Positions 10,754 to 22,332 of a stretch of 64,000 bases of DNA are shown piece after piece. Below the pieces are notes generated by a model that was not told where the DNA came from, made no database searches, and saw only the letters and a list, made by a program, of their open reading frames with translations. A program made the translations under genes and the position numbers. Origin of the DNA: Neonectria sp. B-13 (Eukaryota > Ascomycota > Sordariomycetes > Hypocreales > Nectriaceae); contig NOKP01000008.1 of the NCBI GenBank assembly GCA_002682825.1, forward strand, positions 434,001-498,000, written 5' to 3'. Position 1 is the stretch's first letter. Each line of letters begins with the position of its first letter.

Positions 10754-11630
10754 TCAGCTGCCATCGTCCTCATCCTGCTCTGGATAACATTCAAAGCTCG
10801 TGCCAATATCCAACCATGGACTTTGCCGCTCGTCATCATCCAGCCCTACGATAACGTAGTTTGGTCCTTCATCCTCCACAGCCTCGTCATCCGCAAGCAC
10901 GGCACCGCGAGTAACCAGATCTTTCTTCAAAGCCCCCCGACCTCCAAAAACCTTCTTCTTGTGGTGCAGCTTTAGCACCTGAATACCGAGGATACAGTCC
11001 ATAGGCTCCGTGTAGGTCGTTGATATCCTGACTGTCTTGTTTAATTTAGTGGTAATCTCCACTCCGGCGTCTACGAAACCACTATCAATTGTGGCGCCGA
11101 CACTCCCCTTACCTTCATTCATGTGTTCACGCTTCATCGAGATTTTTGCGCCCCAGGCGATTTTAAGCCCCGTGATGAGGTACACGGGCGATCGGTGGCT
11201 GCAGTCGTCGAGGTAGTCGACCACATCTGGGAGCTTCATAACATCTTGCAAGTAGGTCGGTCGGGGGGAGAAATATGTCGTTTGAAGGTTTGCTATTTCG
11301 TAGACATCTTCGTCGTTTCGTTCGCCCTTGAGGCTTGCCTTCCCATCGATGATATGATCGCGTAGTTTAGCTAAGAGGCTCAACTCGCGGCCTTTCGCTT
11401 GTCGCACGCTCGCCGTGATGTTCTTCATGTCGTGGTTGGAAAAGCTCGCCCTGGGCGATAGGAACGCGGTCGCTGCCATGGTTCAACGGGATGAATTGTT
11501 GAACATCCTCCACAACCGTACCTAAGTAAAGCGGTCCGTCCGGAAATGGGCGCGTGGTGAATTTAGGCGCCAAGTGATAAGTGGCCTCCTGTTTAACGAG
11601 GGATGCACCGGACTTGTTGACGAAGTTCAT
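10754..11630 (-). pseudogene. Fungal gasdermin-like gene (HET-Q1/RCD-1-like), frameshifted
   Basis: Pore-forming cell-death executor candidate, about 290 residues. The N-terminal part (11630 to about 11441) has a short start helix and the segment DGPLYLGTVVEDVQQFIPLN. The rest (about 11440-10754) continues in another frame. It shows the gasdermin N-domain pattern: alternating Gly-rich strands, PVYLITGLK, then EGKGSV and a strand pair ending ILGIQVLKL. The C-terminal tail of about 45 residues is acidic (PEQDEDDGS), like the short inhibitory tail removed by the partner protease in fungal gasdermins. The span is 877 nt, one base more than a whole number of codons, and I see no intron that repairs it. 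The break lies at or near the A-run 11440-11443. It may be a real loss or a sequence error. Family assignment rests on pattern and on the adjacent protease, not on a search. Confidence 0.66.
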
Positions 11631-13015
11631 CTTGACAGCGTGAAGCCGAATGGTGGAATCAGTTGTCCCTGTAGGAGTCGCATTGAGTTTTTCGTCGCCA
11701 GTGTTGCCGGTATTGTTTTCCCCTTCTCTGCCCGAGGCTGGAGAAGTTGAGCCAAAAGAGGGGTTGCACTTTTGTGATTACGAAAGGTGTTGCACAGCTC
11801 ACGTGAAAGCGACGATGTCAGCCTCACCAACCACCTTCGGTAGGGCTGCATCTCCTGTTGGTTCCAGCCAATAGCAAGAATGTTCACGGAAAGCGTGTAC
11901 GACCGAACGGGGCTTGGACTTCGCGGTTTGAGTCACATGCTCTTTAGAAGTATTGACTCGAACGGCTTTAGGCGTCCCTTGAACTCATTAGCGGATGCAG
12001 CTCGTACATGGCATCGAGAGATACGCTTTAGCAAGTGACACCACATGAATATGAGGGAAAACGATGCTCAGGAGAGCTTTCTTTCATGTTTTATATCTAG
12101 ACCTAGGGTATGATGCTTATAGCGTGTGCTGACACTATATGCGGTACGGGGCCGTTGTAGAACGTAGTTGGGCTAGTATTATCCAGCTTTCACCTCAGCA
12201 ATTCAAGGTAATTGAAGAAATCAGATTAACCCCTTTAAGGCAGATATATTCATGGGCTATAATCCGTTTGAGTCCAAACTTGATAGAAGTCTCTGAATGG
12301 GGAGATAACAATTGTAAGGGATAGTTCGCGTTGTTGAATATTGTAATAGATATCAACCTGTCCGAGCCCGTGCTATTCTCGGGACATCGGCTGTCATTCC
12401 AGCCCATTTGACTTTTAGATCCTTTGCAGAAAAACCTCACAGTAATAACGAAGTTTGCGTTTACCAAACTCCTATGAGTCCTAAAGCACGTACGGTATGC
12501 ATGGCGAACATAGTTTCTTTCAAAGTCTAAGCATGATATCAAAAACTCAACTAACCTAGAGACCCAGAAGCGCGCCCATTTCATAGACCATTGTCTTCAC
12601 TAAACGGGAATTCATTAGTCAACTACACAGCAAGCCTTCTAGTCCCATTTTGGAACTCTCTACAATTGGATGATTAACTTACAATAATCAACGTGACTCA
12701 GATCTACTGTCATTGATGGACAAGCAGAAGGGAATATTGAGGCTGTGATTTACAATGCGAGTTCTATGATTGTCTCAAATCTGCTAGACAGTCATAAATG
12801 AGCTTATGGCTAATACAGTAATTATATGCAACTTCCTCGCTTATCATCAGATAGATCCTCAAGATGTATTGTGAATCACCAGCCTTATCAGAGGTGAAGA
12901 TGTATCATTCAAAACATACTTAAGCTCCAGGCAAGTAACATGAAGACCAGTATTGACAGTCTCGTATTCAGAAAACAATCTACACATTTCGTGGAATCTG
13001 CTTCCTACGCTTGAG
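11631..13015. other. Intergenic, 1.4 kb
   Basis: The promoter of the gasdermin-like gene is expected just above 11630. From about 12050 the DNA is AT-rich, with short open frames only. No domain or repeat was recognised. Confidence 0.5.
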
Positions 13016-13310
13016 ATGCCGCATAATGTTCATCTCAAATGGAGGAGCCCCGACAATGTCGCGCATATTTCCGTCCCTCAAAATCCTTTGTCGCCGGCAG
13101 AAATTCGGCGTTACCTTCAGAGTATTCATGGGCTAGGTGAACATGGAATTCTGGTATGTTCAATCCTTTTGGCGTGACGACTGATGCTAAAACTTTGATA
13201 AGCTTCAGAACGACACCTACACGATTACGATTAAAGAGCCAGACATTGCTCAACTTCTGGTCTGTTATATGAACTACTTCGGGCATTACAAGCAACTAAC
13301 GTCTTTATGA
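13016..13310 (+). CDS. Small unrecognised protein, paralogue B (pairs with 5286)
   Basis: Unknown function, about 81 residues. Exon 1 is 13016-13153 (46 aa). Intron 13154-13202 is 49 nt (GTATGT...AAG) and in phase 0. Exon 2 ends at 13308-13310. It aligns along its whole length with paralogue A: HLKWRSPDNVAHISVP at the start, AEIRRYLQSIHGL in the middle, TYTITIKEP after the intron. Overall identity looks moderate, so the duplication is old. A Trp-Ile-Leu block near 13400 is collinear with one after paralogue A. An intron-like string (branch CAACTAAC, acceptor AAG at 13319-13320) hints that the true gene continues past this stop. The family cannot be named from sequence alone. Confidence 0.48.
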
Positions 13311-14184
13311 AGAAAGGTGTTCAGTCGTTAATCGATAAGGTAAATTCCTTGTATGATATCAAGCAAAGTTCTAGACGCGAGACATAATTCTTGTTGTCAG
13401 CTGGATTCTCTTTAGCGCTAGTAAAATGATGCACGAGAGCACCAGTTTTATATGCATCTTCATTCATTGAAGAGCGGATGTCGAACGACAGGCAACAATA
13501 AACCACAACTGTCTTCCTACATAATTTCTTGCTGGTGAACGCCCTGCGAGTTATAGTTCTTTACCAATGGATGTTGTAGTCCACTTGAATGAGCTACTCT
13601 TTTGAAGCCGTCCTTATCTCAATTCTTGCTCGATGACTGAAGATTCGAAATATCACTCTATCACGCGCAAGGGATGAAGTGACTATTCCATTGATGTCTT
13701 GGATTATGGGCTTTCGCAACCTCATCTAACATGTTCTCGCTAACAATCAAACTGCTTGGTATGATGTGCCTTGCGTTTCACTCGCTTCATAATGTTCTAG
13801 AGCTTGAGTGACTGAAGAACTACTTTCTGTGCAAATGCTAAATGTGCGCAAAACACCAATGCATAAAATAACTAAGTATAGATCGCGCAGGCCTGGTTCT
13901 GAGATGATTTTTTACTAGGTGGAACAATTGATCATTTTACCTTCATCAAAATATGAGACTCTTCATTTCAATCAACAAGAGTTACATTCACTCCTGAACA
14001 ACGTAAGTTGCCTCATTTCACGTCGGTATTTGGTTGAGAATCGAGAACAATGAGGATCATTGCTCCGGTTCACAAATGGTTCTCTCCCCAAACGAAGCAT
14101 GTTTTACCACCTACAATCTAGAAATTCAATTGTACTAGACAAAGACACTCCAATTTGTTTCAATTTCTAGCACATGAATCTCAA
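13311..14184. other. 3' flank of paralogue B and intergenic DNA
   Basis: Position 13321-13470 may hold further exon material of paralogue B. The rest is AT-rich with no gene recognised. Confidence 0.4.
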
Positions 14185-15375
14185 CTAGCAGTGATGTTTC
14201 CCCTTTTTGCCACAATTAACCGTCGCATTCTTCAGTGCTTCTAGAGCTCCGTAGTATGCTGGATGACGGCGGAAATCTTCGAACCAGAGAAGAGCAGCGC
14301 CCTCTCCATCGAATACATACGGCACCCAGCTAAAGGGGTCATAGAAGTCCCATATTGTGATTCCAACACAAGCAGGGACTTGGGCGCAGGCACCAACTGA
14401 CTAGATTCCACGATGAGTTTTCGAAAGCTTCAGAGAACTGGACGGACTTACGTTGCTATAGGCCTCTTTTTGCCATCCCAGATTTGTCTTGTTGACTGGC
14501 AACTCGATTCTCACATCCAACTCGGTCAGTGCCACCTCAACACCCGCCTTCGCATAGCTCTTCATCACTGCGATCTGGGAGTCGAGACTGGGCGCCCGAT
14601 GAGCCACTAGATGCGCCTGCATCCCGATACCGTGCACCTTGATTCCTTCACGTTTCAGCATCTTGACAATTCTGATGGCCCCCTCGGACTTTGCGCTTGG
14701 GGACTCAAGATTATAGTCGTTGTAGTATAGCTTCGCGTGAGGATCGGCTTTCGCAGCCTCTCGGAATGCAAGTTTGATGTACTCCTCGCCCAAGACCTTG
14801 TAGAAGACGGATTCTCGGTAGGTTCCATCTTCGTTCAGGGCTTCGTTGACAACATCCCAGGCATAGCATCGCCCTCTCCAATGACCGGCAACCTTCCTGA
14901 TGTGCTTCTGTATAGCTTTGGTCAAGGACTTCGGCGTCCAATCCGTCGTCTCAACCCAAGGTGCTAGCTGAGAATGCCACACAAGTGCATGACATCGGAG
15001 ATACTGGCCATTTTCTTCGGCGATTGAGGACACAATTTCACCCTCAGTAAAGTTGAAATGTCCCTTCTCAGGCTCGGTGAAAACCCACTTAAAGGGTTAG
15101 ATATTGATCAGCACAGTCTTCAAAAGACTCAAGGGGGGCGAGCTAACCTTCTGTCCGTTGGTCGGTGTGGTTTGGCCAAATTCACGGGTATCTCTTAGGA
15201 TAGCATCATAACGTGGGTAGACATCTTCATAGCCGGCTCGCTCTCGCTGACCGGGTGAGTCAGTTGCTGCTCCGAAATATTTCAGGCCAGCTTTCTTGGC
15301 CCAGAAATCGAGCTGTGCCGACGCAATGGGAAGAGATGCTGCAAGCAGCGAGATTGCCAAGTATTCGAACAACAT
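14185..15375 (-). CDS. Secreted endo-1,4-beta-xylanase, GH10
   Basis: Hydrolyses internal beta-1,4 bonds of xylan outside the cell. It has 359 residues in three exons: 15375-15148, 15087-14452 and 14400-14185. Introns are 15088-15147 (60 nt) and 14401-14451 (51 nt, GTAAGT...TAG). A signal peptide is visible (MLFEYLAISLLAASLPIASA). The catalytic acid/base is the Glu of WDVVNEAL; the nucleophile is the Glu of LTELDVRIE. HALVWHSQ and GITIWDFYDP are also family signatures. Length fits a single-domain GH10 enzyme with no carbohydrate-binding module. The last residues (GKKGKHHC) are unusually basic. It is followed on the same strand by an MFS carrier gene, but nothing shows co-regulation. Confidence 0.93.
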
Positions 15376-15968
15376 CAGATGTCGATGATCGTAGAGAAAC
15401 TCATTAAATTGAAGGGATCCACAGGCAAAGACTGTATCAGGGACGAGTGTTTAATCAGTACTTATGGTCTCTGGACATAGTGTCCGGAGTCCTTTAGCCC
15501 GATTACCTATAGCCTATATCGTCACCCATGCTAGCTACCCGTCTTTTGAGTAATTGGCGCATTAAATGAGAACGATTTCGAGTGAGGAGGTTGGTAATGC
15601 CGACTCCTGGCATGGTAGAACGCGGGGTCGTACTTCGTACAGCCGAGAATCCAGGCTTGTCGATCTGCCCAGTTTCCGAGTGCGGGGGATAGCCTGGTTA
15701 ATTCTACCGGCTTGGCGATGACATTATCCGCACAGTCCGGAACCAAGGGCCGAAGTGCTGTTCCTGGTTTATCCTGATATCGAACCATTATTGCCTTAAT
15801 TAGCCCATGTCCTAGCGTCATTCCAAGTATCCTTCCATGTAGAGACTGAGGTGAGAGTTCGGACTGTTTGGTTGAGCTAGAAAACACGATGGCAACGGTG
15901 ACCTAACTTTGCTACAACAAAGGGCTTGACTGAAATTATCGTTGAATACTAGACTCCACCAAACACAT
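15376..15968. other. Intergenic, 593 bases
   Basis: The stretch should contain the xylanase promoter and the 3' end of the MFS gene. A minus-strand open frame at 15531-15887 has no recognisable feature and is not called. Confidence 0.5.
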
Positions 15969-17635
15969 CTAGTAAACGTACTTGAAGTACTTGTTTTCCA
16001 GATCCGTCTCGTCCAGCAAACCCCTCTCCCAGGCTCGTTCCTCGTTTGATCTTTCATGCAGCTCTCTTCTCGATCTGTTTCTGAACCAGAACAAGACCCA
16101 AATAGCCACAAGAGAAAATACCTGAATCGCAATACAAAAGAACATCATACCGACGCCAAGTGGGTACAGTGGTGCTTGCTCAGTCTTGAAAAAGAATGGC
16201 CCGACAAAGTTGCCTAGGCAATACCCGATCAGAAGCATCGCATTTGTTGTAATCTTCTTAGTATGGCCTGCAGTGTTGGCAGTGGCGACGGACATGCTGA
16301 GCGTCCAGGTTGCAGTGTACGAAAATGAGATCCACAAACACGCCAGTCGACCATAAGGCTTGTCTTCGGATATGAGGCGAAGTCCTAATATGCCGACAAG
16401 AAACGGAACGAGTGCAAGCAACATAATGAGAATACGGCAGTTGGCGAATCGCGTTGCAAAGTAACTAGAACACCGTTATTCACTCAACCTGAAGTGGCGA
16501 AGAGAATGCTCGACGTACCATGCGAGAGGGCAAGCAACAAGCTGAACAGCCCCAGAAGGCATCTGATGAAGTGTAGTCTGGAGTGTGCTGAAGCCGGTAC
16601 CTTTGATAATGAGTCCTTGAAACTTTGACAAGTTAGCACCAGTATCAATATGACTGACTGGCCAATACTCACTGCAGATAGGCCTCCATTTGGTGAGTTG
16701 CTCGTTACAGCGAACAAAAATAACAACCATGTTTTCAGGTCTAGCATTGCCTCCACAAACTGCTTGACTTTGAAGTGGCGATTTTCGATGCCAGTTCCAT
16801 TATCCTTAACCCGCGACACAACCATGACTCTTTGCTTTGCTGTGAGAAACTTTGCTCGCATTGGAGCATCAGGAAGGGTGAATAACAGAAGAAGCCCCCA
16901 TGCCGTAGTTATCGCACCCCAGATGATGAACATGAGTCTCCAAGCTGCAAGTGTTGCTTTAATGTGGCCAATGCCAAAACTGGCGATACCGGCGATAATA
17001 TAGCCGAATCCTGCCGAGCCAACCCAGATCCCCATTCGTAGGGGCTGCTCTGCGCGGGTATAGTACATGCTGAACAAGAGCATGGTCCCGGGGTTGATGG
17101 AGGCTTCAAAGACACCGAGCAGAGTCCGAACAGCAGCGAGGCTAGAGAAATTATTCACGGCGCCATGGCAGATAAGAGTAATGCCCCAAAGGATTACCTA
17201 TCACCTTTTAGCTCAGCGAAGTCGAAGAAAACAATAGAGCGGGCTTACCGTAGCAGACATGAACCGATTGATAGGCAAACGTTGCAACATGACGTTTGTA
17301 GGGAACTCCCATATCATGTATCCGAGATAGAAGATTGCACCTGCCCATGAATATTCTGTTCCTTTGAGGTTGAGGTCTTCCTGAAGGCCAAAAACCGCGG
17401 CATAGCTGAGAGTATTCTTGTCGATGGATTGCAAAGCATATGTAAGACAAAGAAGCGGCATCAATCGGAGGTCAATCTTCCATCTCAAAGCTCGCGCTTC
17501 CTCTATGGTAATGTCGTCGTTGCTATCGCGATAGAGGTTCAGAGCTTCGGAAGTGGAGATGTCATTGATTGTCCCGTCCTTCATGGAGCCTGGCTTAGAT
17601 GCACAAGCGTCTGCTGCCTCTTTTTCGTGTGACAT
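15969..17635 (-). CDS. MFS transporter, allantoate permease (Dal5-like) family
   Basis: Plasma-membrane carrier of the anion:cation symporter type, with likely substrates such as allantoate, nicotinate-like acids or vitamins. It has 503 residues in four exons: 17635-17249, 17197-16673, 16622-16519 and 16464-15969. Introns 17198-17248, 16623-16672 and 16465-16518 all keep frame. The N-terminus is cytosolic, then LMPLLCLTYALQSIDKNTLS opens the first membrane segment, as in the Dal5 group. Further hydrophobic blocks include YLGYMIWEFPTNVMLQRLP and ATWTLSMSVATANTAGHTKK, also typical of that group. The ATG at 17635 was preferred over upstream non-ATG frame. Twelve membrane segments are expected. 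It is divergent from the dipeptidase gene. Confidence 0.88.
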
Positions 17636-18159
17636 AATTGAGGTATTCACTGTAATTGAGCCAAGTATTCTGACTAAATTCCCATTTACAATAACCAACA
17701 ACCGCCGAGTCTTTATACTCGGTACTGGCATTCCATGGATGATTGGACTTCCCTGTCTTTCCAACTGAGCATATCTATTCCGCGGCAACGAGACCCACTA
17801 GCCCCGTACCAAAGGCTCACACCCCGCTCAGGATCAGCAGATTCCTAGACCTATTCGGCCATGATGTTTATCAAAGCCGAAGATTATGACGTTCCATTCC
17901 CATAAAATCCTACCGGGGCTTGTCAGGCATGACCTTATCTACTCCGCGGGCAACATCAGCTCACGGCCCACCTATCTTCATTACTCCGCGGGAAACTCGC
18001 CAGGTCGGGAAACATGGTCGTCAATTTGTCAGGTATCGTCTTCCTCCCAGACCAGGTACATATAACCATGTTGGTCTGGAGTGGAAAGCTTTAATCTTGC
18101 GTCAACTTTTACATCAAGCTCTTGTGCGGTACCCGTCCTCCAGTCGATCATTTGCAACG
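17636..18159. promoter_or_regulatory. Divergent promoter, MFS carrier and dipeptidase
   Basis: The 524 bases lie between divergent start codons. The dipeptidase frame extends upstream without a stop to about 17920, but a stretch at 18056-18070 reads like promoter or leader DNA (TACATATAACC). I therefore start the protein at 18160. Confidence 0.4.
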
Positions 18160-19579
18160 ATGGGCCCAAAGCATCCCTACCAGGCACTTGACATTGATGA
18201 GCGGGTGAAGAGGGTCATAGCTCAAACGCCGCTCATCGATGGCCACAATGACCTGCCACAGCAGCCGAGAGCGTGCTTTCATGGCAAGATACATAACAAT
18301 GAGAAATTCGACTTGGAAAGGGGCTTCGAGCGTGGCATGACGGACATTCCCCGCCTCAAACAGGGTAAGCCAGAGAAACCAACTTGCTTAATTATGTCCT
18401 CAGTTTGAGTTGGAGAACTAGACTAACATTTGTAGGTGCGGTCGGAGGCCAGTTCTGGTCTGTTTGCGTACCATGCCTACGGTCTGCAGAGAACTTCTCT
18501 ACACCAGAGTATTCGGATATGGCTCGTGATGCAATTGAGCAGATAGACTTGACTCTCCGTCTGGTCGAGTCTTATCCGGCAACATTTCAGCTCGTAAGCG
18601 AGCCGCACGAAGTCAAACAGATTTACGCATCAGGAAAGATTGCGTGCTCGATCGGCATCGAGGGATTGCACATGGCAGGAAACAGCATCGGTATCATTCG
18701 AGCTTTTTACCGGCTGGGAGTGAGATATGTAAGTTCATCACCTCTCATCGAGCTTGTAGGACTGACTGACTGAGTTGATCAGTGCACGTTGACGCATGTG
18801 TGCAACAACGCCTTTGCAGATAGCTCAACATCCAAGGTTGGGCCGGTGCACGGCGGCTTGTCGCAGTTGGGAAGAGCTGCTGTCGTCGAAATGAACAGAC
18901 TTGGTACGTGGTGCACTTCTCAGCCCTCGACTCTTACTTACGGTGGTGACAAGGCATGATTGTGGATATTTCTCATGTTTCAGAGGACTGCGCCAGACAA
19001 GTGCTGAACCTGTCTCGGTCTCCGATCATGTTCTCTCACTCCAACGTGAAGGGTGTTTTCGATTGTCCTAGAAATGTCCCCGATGACGTTTTAGACATGG
19101 TACCTGCAAACGGAGGCATCGTCATGGTCACGTTCGTTCCCGAGCACGTCTCCAAGCGGCGAAGAGAGGCAAAGATGGACATGGTCATTGACCACCTCTT
19201 CTACATCGCCAACCGCATCGGCTGGGACCACGTTGGACTGGGGTCAGACTTTGATGGAATAGCAAGTGTGATTCCCGGACTAGAAGATGTCAAATGCTAT
19301 CCGCACTTGCTTCAGGCCATCCTAGATCGTGGCGCAACGGAGGAGCAACTGGCCAAGGTGATTGGGGAAAACATCTTGAGAGTTTGGGAAGGTGTGGTGA
19401 AGATCCGTGATCAGATGAAAGAAGAAGGTGTTCTGCCTGTTGAAGATGTATGGAAAGATCGAAAGTGGTGGAGATATGATGGCTATTATCAGATGGAAGA
19501 CCCTGATCCAGAAGATAAACTGGGACTGGATTGGTACGGAGTGCCACCTCCCGAGGAGGGTCTCTATCTTTCAGACTAG
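18160..19579 (+). CDS. Membrane/renal-type dipeptidase, peptidase M19
   Basis: Zinc dipeptidase, which splits dipeptides including D-residue or dehydro forms. Exons are 18160-18364, 18436-18728, 18783-18903 and 18954-19579. Introns are 18365-18435, 18729-18782 and 18904-18953. Metal ligands are present: His-x-Asp in DGHNDLP, bridging Glu in IGIEGLHM, His in VDISHVS and His in MFSHSNVKG, with Asp in GLGSDFDG. No signal peptide lies at the chosen start, so a cytosolic enzyme is likely. Many fungal M19 genes sit in gliotoxin-like clusters, but no cluster partners are seen here. The C-terminus is acidic and Trp/Tyr-rich. Confidence 0.92.
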
Positions 19580-20010
19580 AATGTCAGCTAGCATTTACAG
19601 TCTCCTTGCCGTAAGTTATTTACTACCATTGTATAGAGGAAGCTGTCGGATCAATGCATATTCTGCTTAGGTTTAAGCAATGTAAGGCTCTGAGTCACGC
19701 CGTGGTATCATCTTACATCCATGCAACTTTCTAGCCTATTGTCTCGCCACACGTGTCCTTCTATAATACTGCTTTCTCTAAACATCGGCCACACGTAAAT
19801 ATATTCACTCCTCCTCATACGCATCTCAACAGATTGATTGTGAGTGATCTGAACGTTTGAGTCGCTCAGAACCACATGAAGGCTCTGTAACATAAACACT
19901 GACATACTAAGACACTGACTATCCGTAAACCGATCTTACATCGTCAACATTCAGCCAGCTACAGCCAAATCAATATTGCTCCAGTCTGTCAATTTGAACC
20001 CCGACCGCGA

Positions 20011-20512
20011 TCATGGGCGCCCATGTTATTTCGGATTTTAATCCTCTTCCACCCAACATGCCGCGACAAATTGCCCTGGCTAGATCGTTAGACGAAATAT
20101 CCAAAATACCTGACTCTGTGCGCTACCACATTTTCTAGCACGGTAAGCGTGATAAGGCAACCAACAAACTAAACCAGGAAATGCTCTTTTGGTCTACCAA
20201 ACATCGCGGTACGGGCCGCAGACAGGATTTCGCCTTTGTCTCGTCCATCGGGGATTTCACATTGCCCCTTATACTAGGATCGAGGGTAGCGAGGAAGACG
20301 ATATTGATAAGCTGGAGAAGTGCATTTCCGAAGGAGACTCAAGCTCATATTACATGTGTCTTGACAATATCCCGTCGCTTCTAGTCTCTCACTGCCGAGC
20401 TTGCGCTTTGAGCCGTCCAAAAAGAAGCCTCGTATGCCAATTGGGTAAGCGTGGAACTTCGTTAGCCTTAGAATTAAGGATCAAACTCCAACTATCAACT
20501 CCGACTCTTTGA
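20011..20512 (+). CDS. Possible small hypothetical protein, structure unresolved
   Basis: An ATG at 20011 opens a 41-codon frame (ISDFNPLPPNMPRQIALARS inside) that ends at a TAG near 20137. A strong donor (GTAAGC at about 20142) and an acceptor (ACTAAACCAG, about 20178) follow. After the acceptor a frame to 20512 has protein-like composition (GFRLCLVHRGFHIAPYTRIE, then YYMCLDNIPSLL). The phases do not join cleanly, so either the model is wrong or the gene is decayed. No family was recognised. Confidence 0.27.
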
Positions 20513-20530
20513 ACATTTTGGCTAAGCTCT

Positions 20531-21816
20531 TCACTCCTTGGGAGCTTCCATGAACCCAGCAACAGTCCTGGATACTGATGCGATGCATGTAGGCATCAGT
20601 AGGCCGTTCCCGTTCCCATTTTGAGCCGGTTCTCTGATAAACCAGATGATCAGTTTTTTCAAGAACCCACCCGTACCCAGGGCTTCGATCCCTCCTCTCA
20701 TTGACACCATTTTTTCAGCGGCCTGCGAATGTTGTTGCATTGCAGCGTCGTCACCGGCTAGTGTCTAATTGTTTGTGTTAGTAGCCACTCTCATTTGACG
20801 TAGCACGCTTTTATAAGGGAGAATAAGGATCACAAACAGCCTCAGATGCTAATACAAGCGTTTTAGTGATGGTGACGTCGCTAACCATATCGCCTTCATT
20901 TGTCAAAGCTGTTTTCAGAGCCGTGATGCACTGGCCCTTGTACTGTAATGCGATTGTGGAATAGAACTCTTGGTGTTGAAAGGTGGAGAGATTTCGACAG
21001 GAAGCAAGGAAGAGAGTGGCAAGCATGCCGGCGTCTGTTGCGGCCATCTGCACCCAATGCGTTGCCATTCCCGAGCGGAATTCGGCTTCCTCTGAAAGAG
21101 TTCTTAAGGGATAGCAGGTGACAACATGCAGCACTACATGTCTCACAACTGTGGATCGTTAGACTGATTTTGTGGACATATTTACCACTCAAGCAGTACC
21201 ACTTGGTAAGGAGTAAATTTGGGGGTGGGAAGAGCATACAGTGGTCAAGAAGAAAGCTTTCGAACTTGCTGACGTTGCGGACGAAGGTGTCGAAGGGATC
21301 GGTTCTTGCTGCGCCAAGTGCTGTTGTGATGGAGCCAGTAACAATGGCCTTGGGCTGATGTGGATGTACCGACCGACCAGGGGCTTCTTTAGAGCGTGGC
21401 CCTGATGACTCCTTCACTTTGCCTTCTTGATATTGAACCACCCTCTGTTGCCGAGCACGAGCATTCTTGGCGGCGTGGGACCGGACCTGGCGCTTCCAGG
21501 AGGCCGCTTCTTGTGGATGAGATACTTGAACGAATTGAAACGCGCGTTTCCGTGGGGTGTCCATTGGGTACCGTGGTTTTTGTGACTCCGTCGTAGCTTC
21601 GTATCTTACCAAGTGATGCGTATTCCTGATTCGGGTTCGGGAGATTTGGGCCCAGCTATCAGCCAACCGGGCGTCAAGGTCCTTATGTCGATTGCTCAAA
21701 GAAGAAGTGAGTATATTTTCAGCTAGTCGAAAGAGGGGGAGAGGAGTTCCAGCCAGATTGTTGAGTTGGAAGGGAAAAGGAAATGGAGCCTCGTCTGTTT
21801 GTCGAAAAGTGTCCAT
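20531..21816 (-). CDS. Fungal transcription-factor-like protein without a Zn2Cys6 motif
   Basis: About 391 residues. Exons are 21816-21186, 21148-20838 and 20764-20531. The first intron (21149-21185) is only 37 nt but keeps frame and has CTAAC plus CAG; a slightly different donor is possible. The second (20765-20837, 73 nt, GTTTGT...CTAAC...TAG) is clear. The N-terminal half is basic (KRAFQFVQVSHPQEAASWKR, then AAKNARARQQRVV), a pattern that I associate with Zn-cluster-like regulators lacking the cysteine motif. The C-terminal half is the helical fungal regulatory region (ATDAGMLATLFLASCRN; EKMVSMRGGIEALGTGG). A nuclear regulator is the best guess; targets are unknown. Confidence 0.7.
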
Positions 21817-22332
21817 GGAGGTGAGCGGAGTTAACTAGACTAGCTCCAATATCCGTTCCGAACTCCGCCCAAGTCAAGCTCTAAGACGAATTAGGAAAAT
21901 GCGAGTCTTGGCATTCCAGAAAGCGCCACAATTATCAAGCCACTTCATCCCAAAGTAGCAAATGCCCTCTCTGGATCGTGATGACAAAGTGGAACCGGGC
22001 TTGGAGCGATCGAGAGTCAGGGTTCATGTTGCTAATAATCGTAAAGAATTGGCTGTTTCATCTGAAAGTTGTTCCGAGACTGACAAATCCAATATCTCTT
22101 TTACTTGACTTTTTTTTATTTTACTTAAAAGGCGCTCGTTTGCTGCATATAGTTGACGGTATCGACCAACACAAACAGCTCAGTCCCATTTTGTGTATTA
22201 CGGCCTACTTGACACGATTCTCAACCAACCGACACAGCCCTTGCTCGTGGATTGCCTAGCCAAGTCTAAATCTCCCAGTTCCTTCGTTTCAGACAACACA
22301 GCACTTAGAATTCATCGTTGGGTGTTGTCAAA
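21817..22332. other. Divergent intergenic, 516 bases
   Basis: The stretch lies between the regulator-like gene (minus) and the SDR gene (plus), so it should carry both promoters. It includes a T-rich run at about 22108-22125. No gene is seen. Confidence 0.45.
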
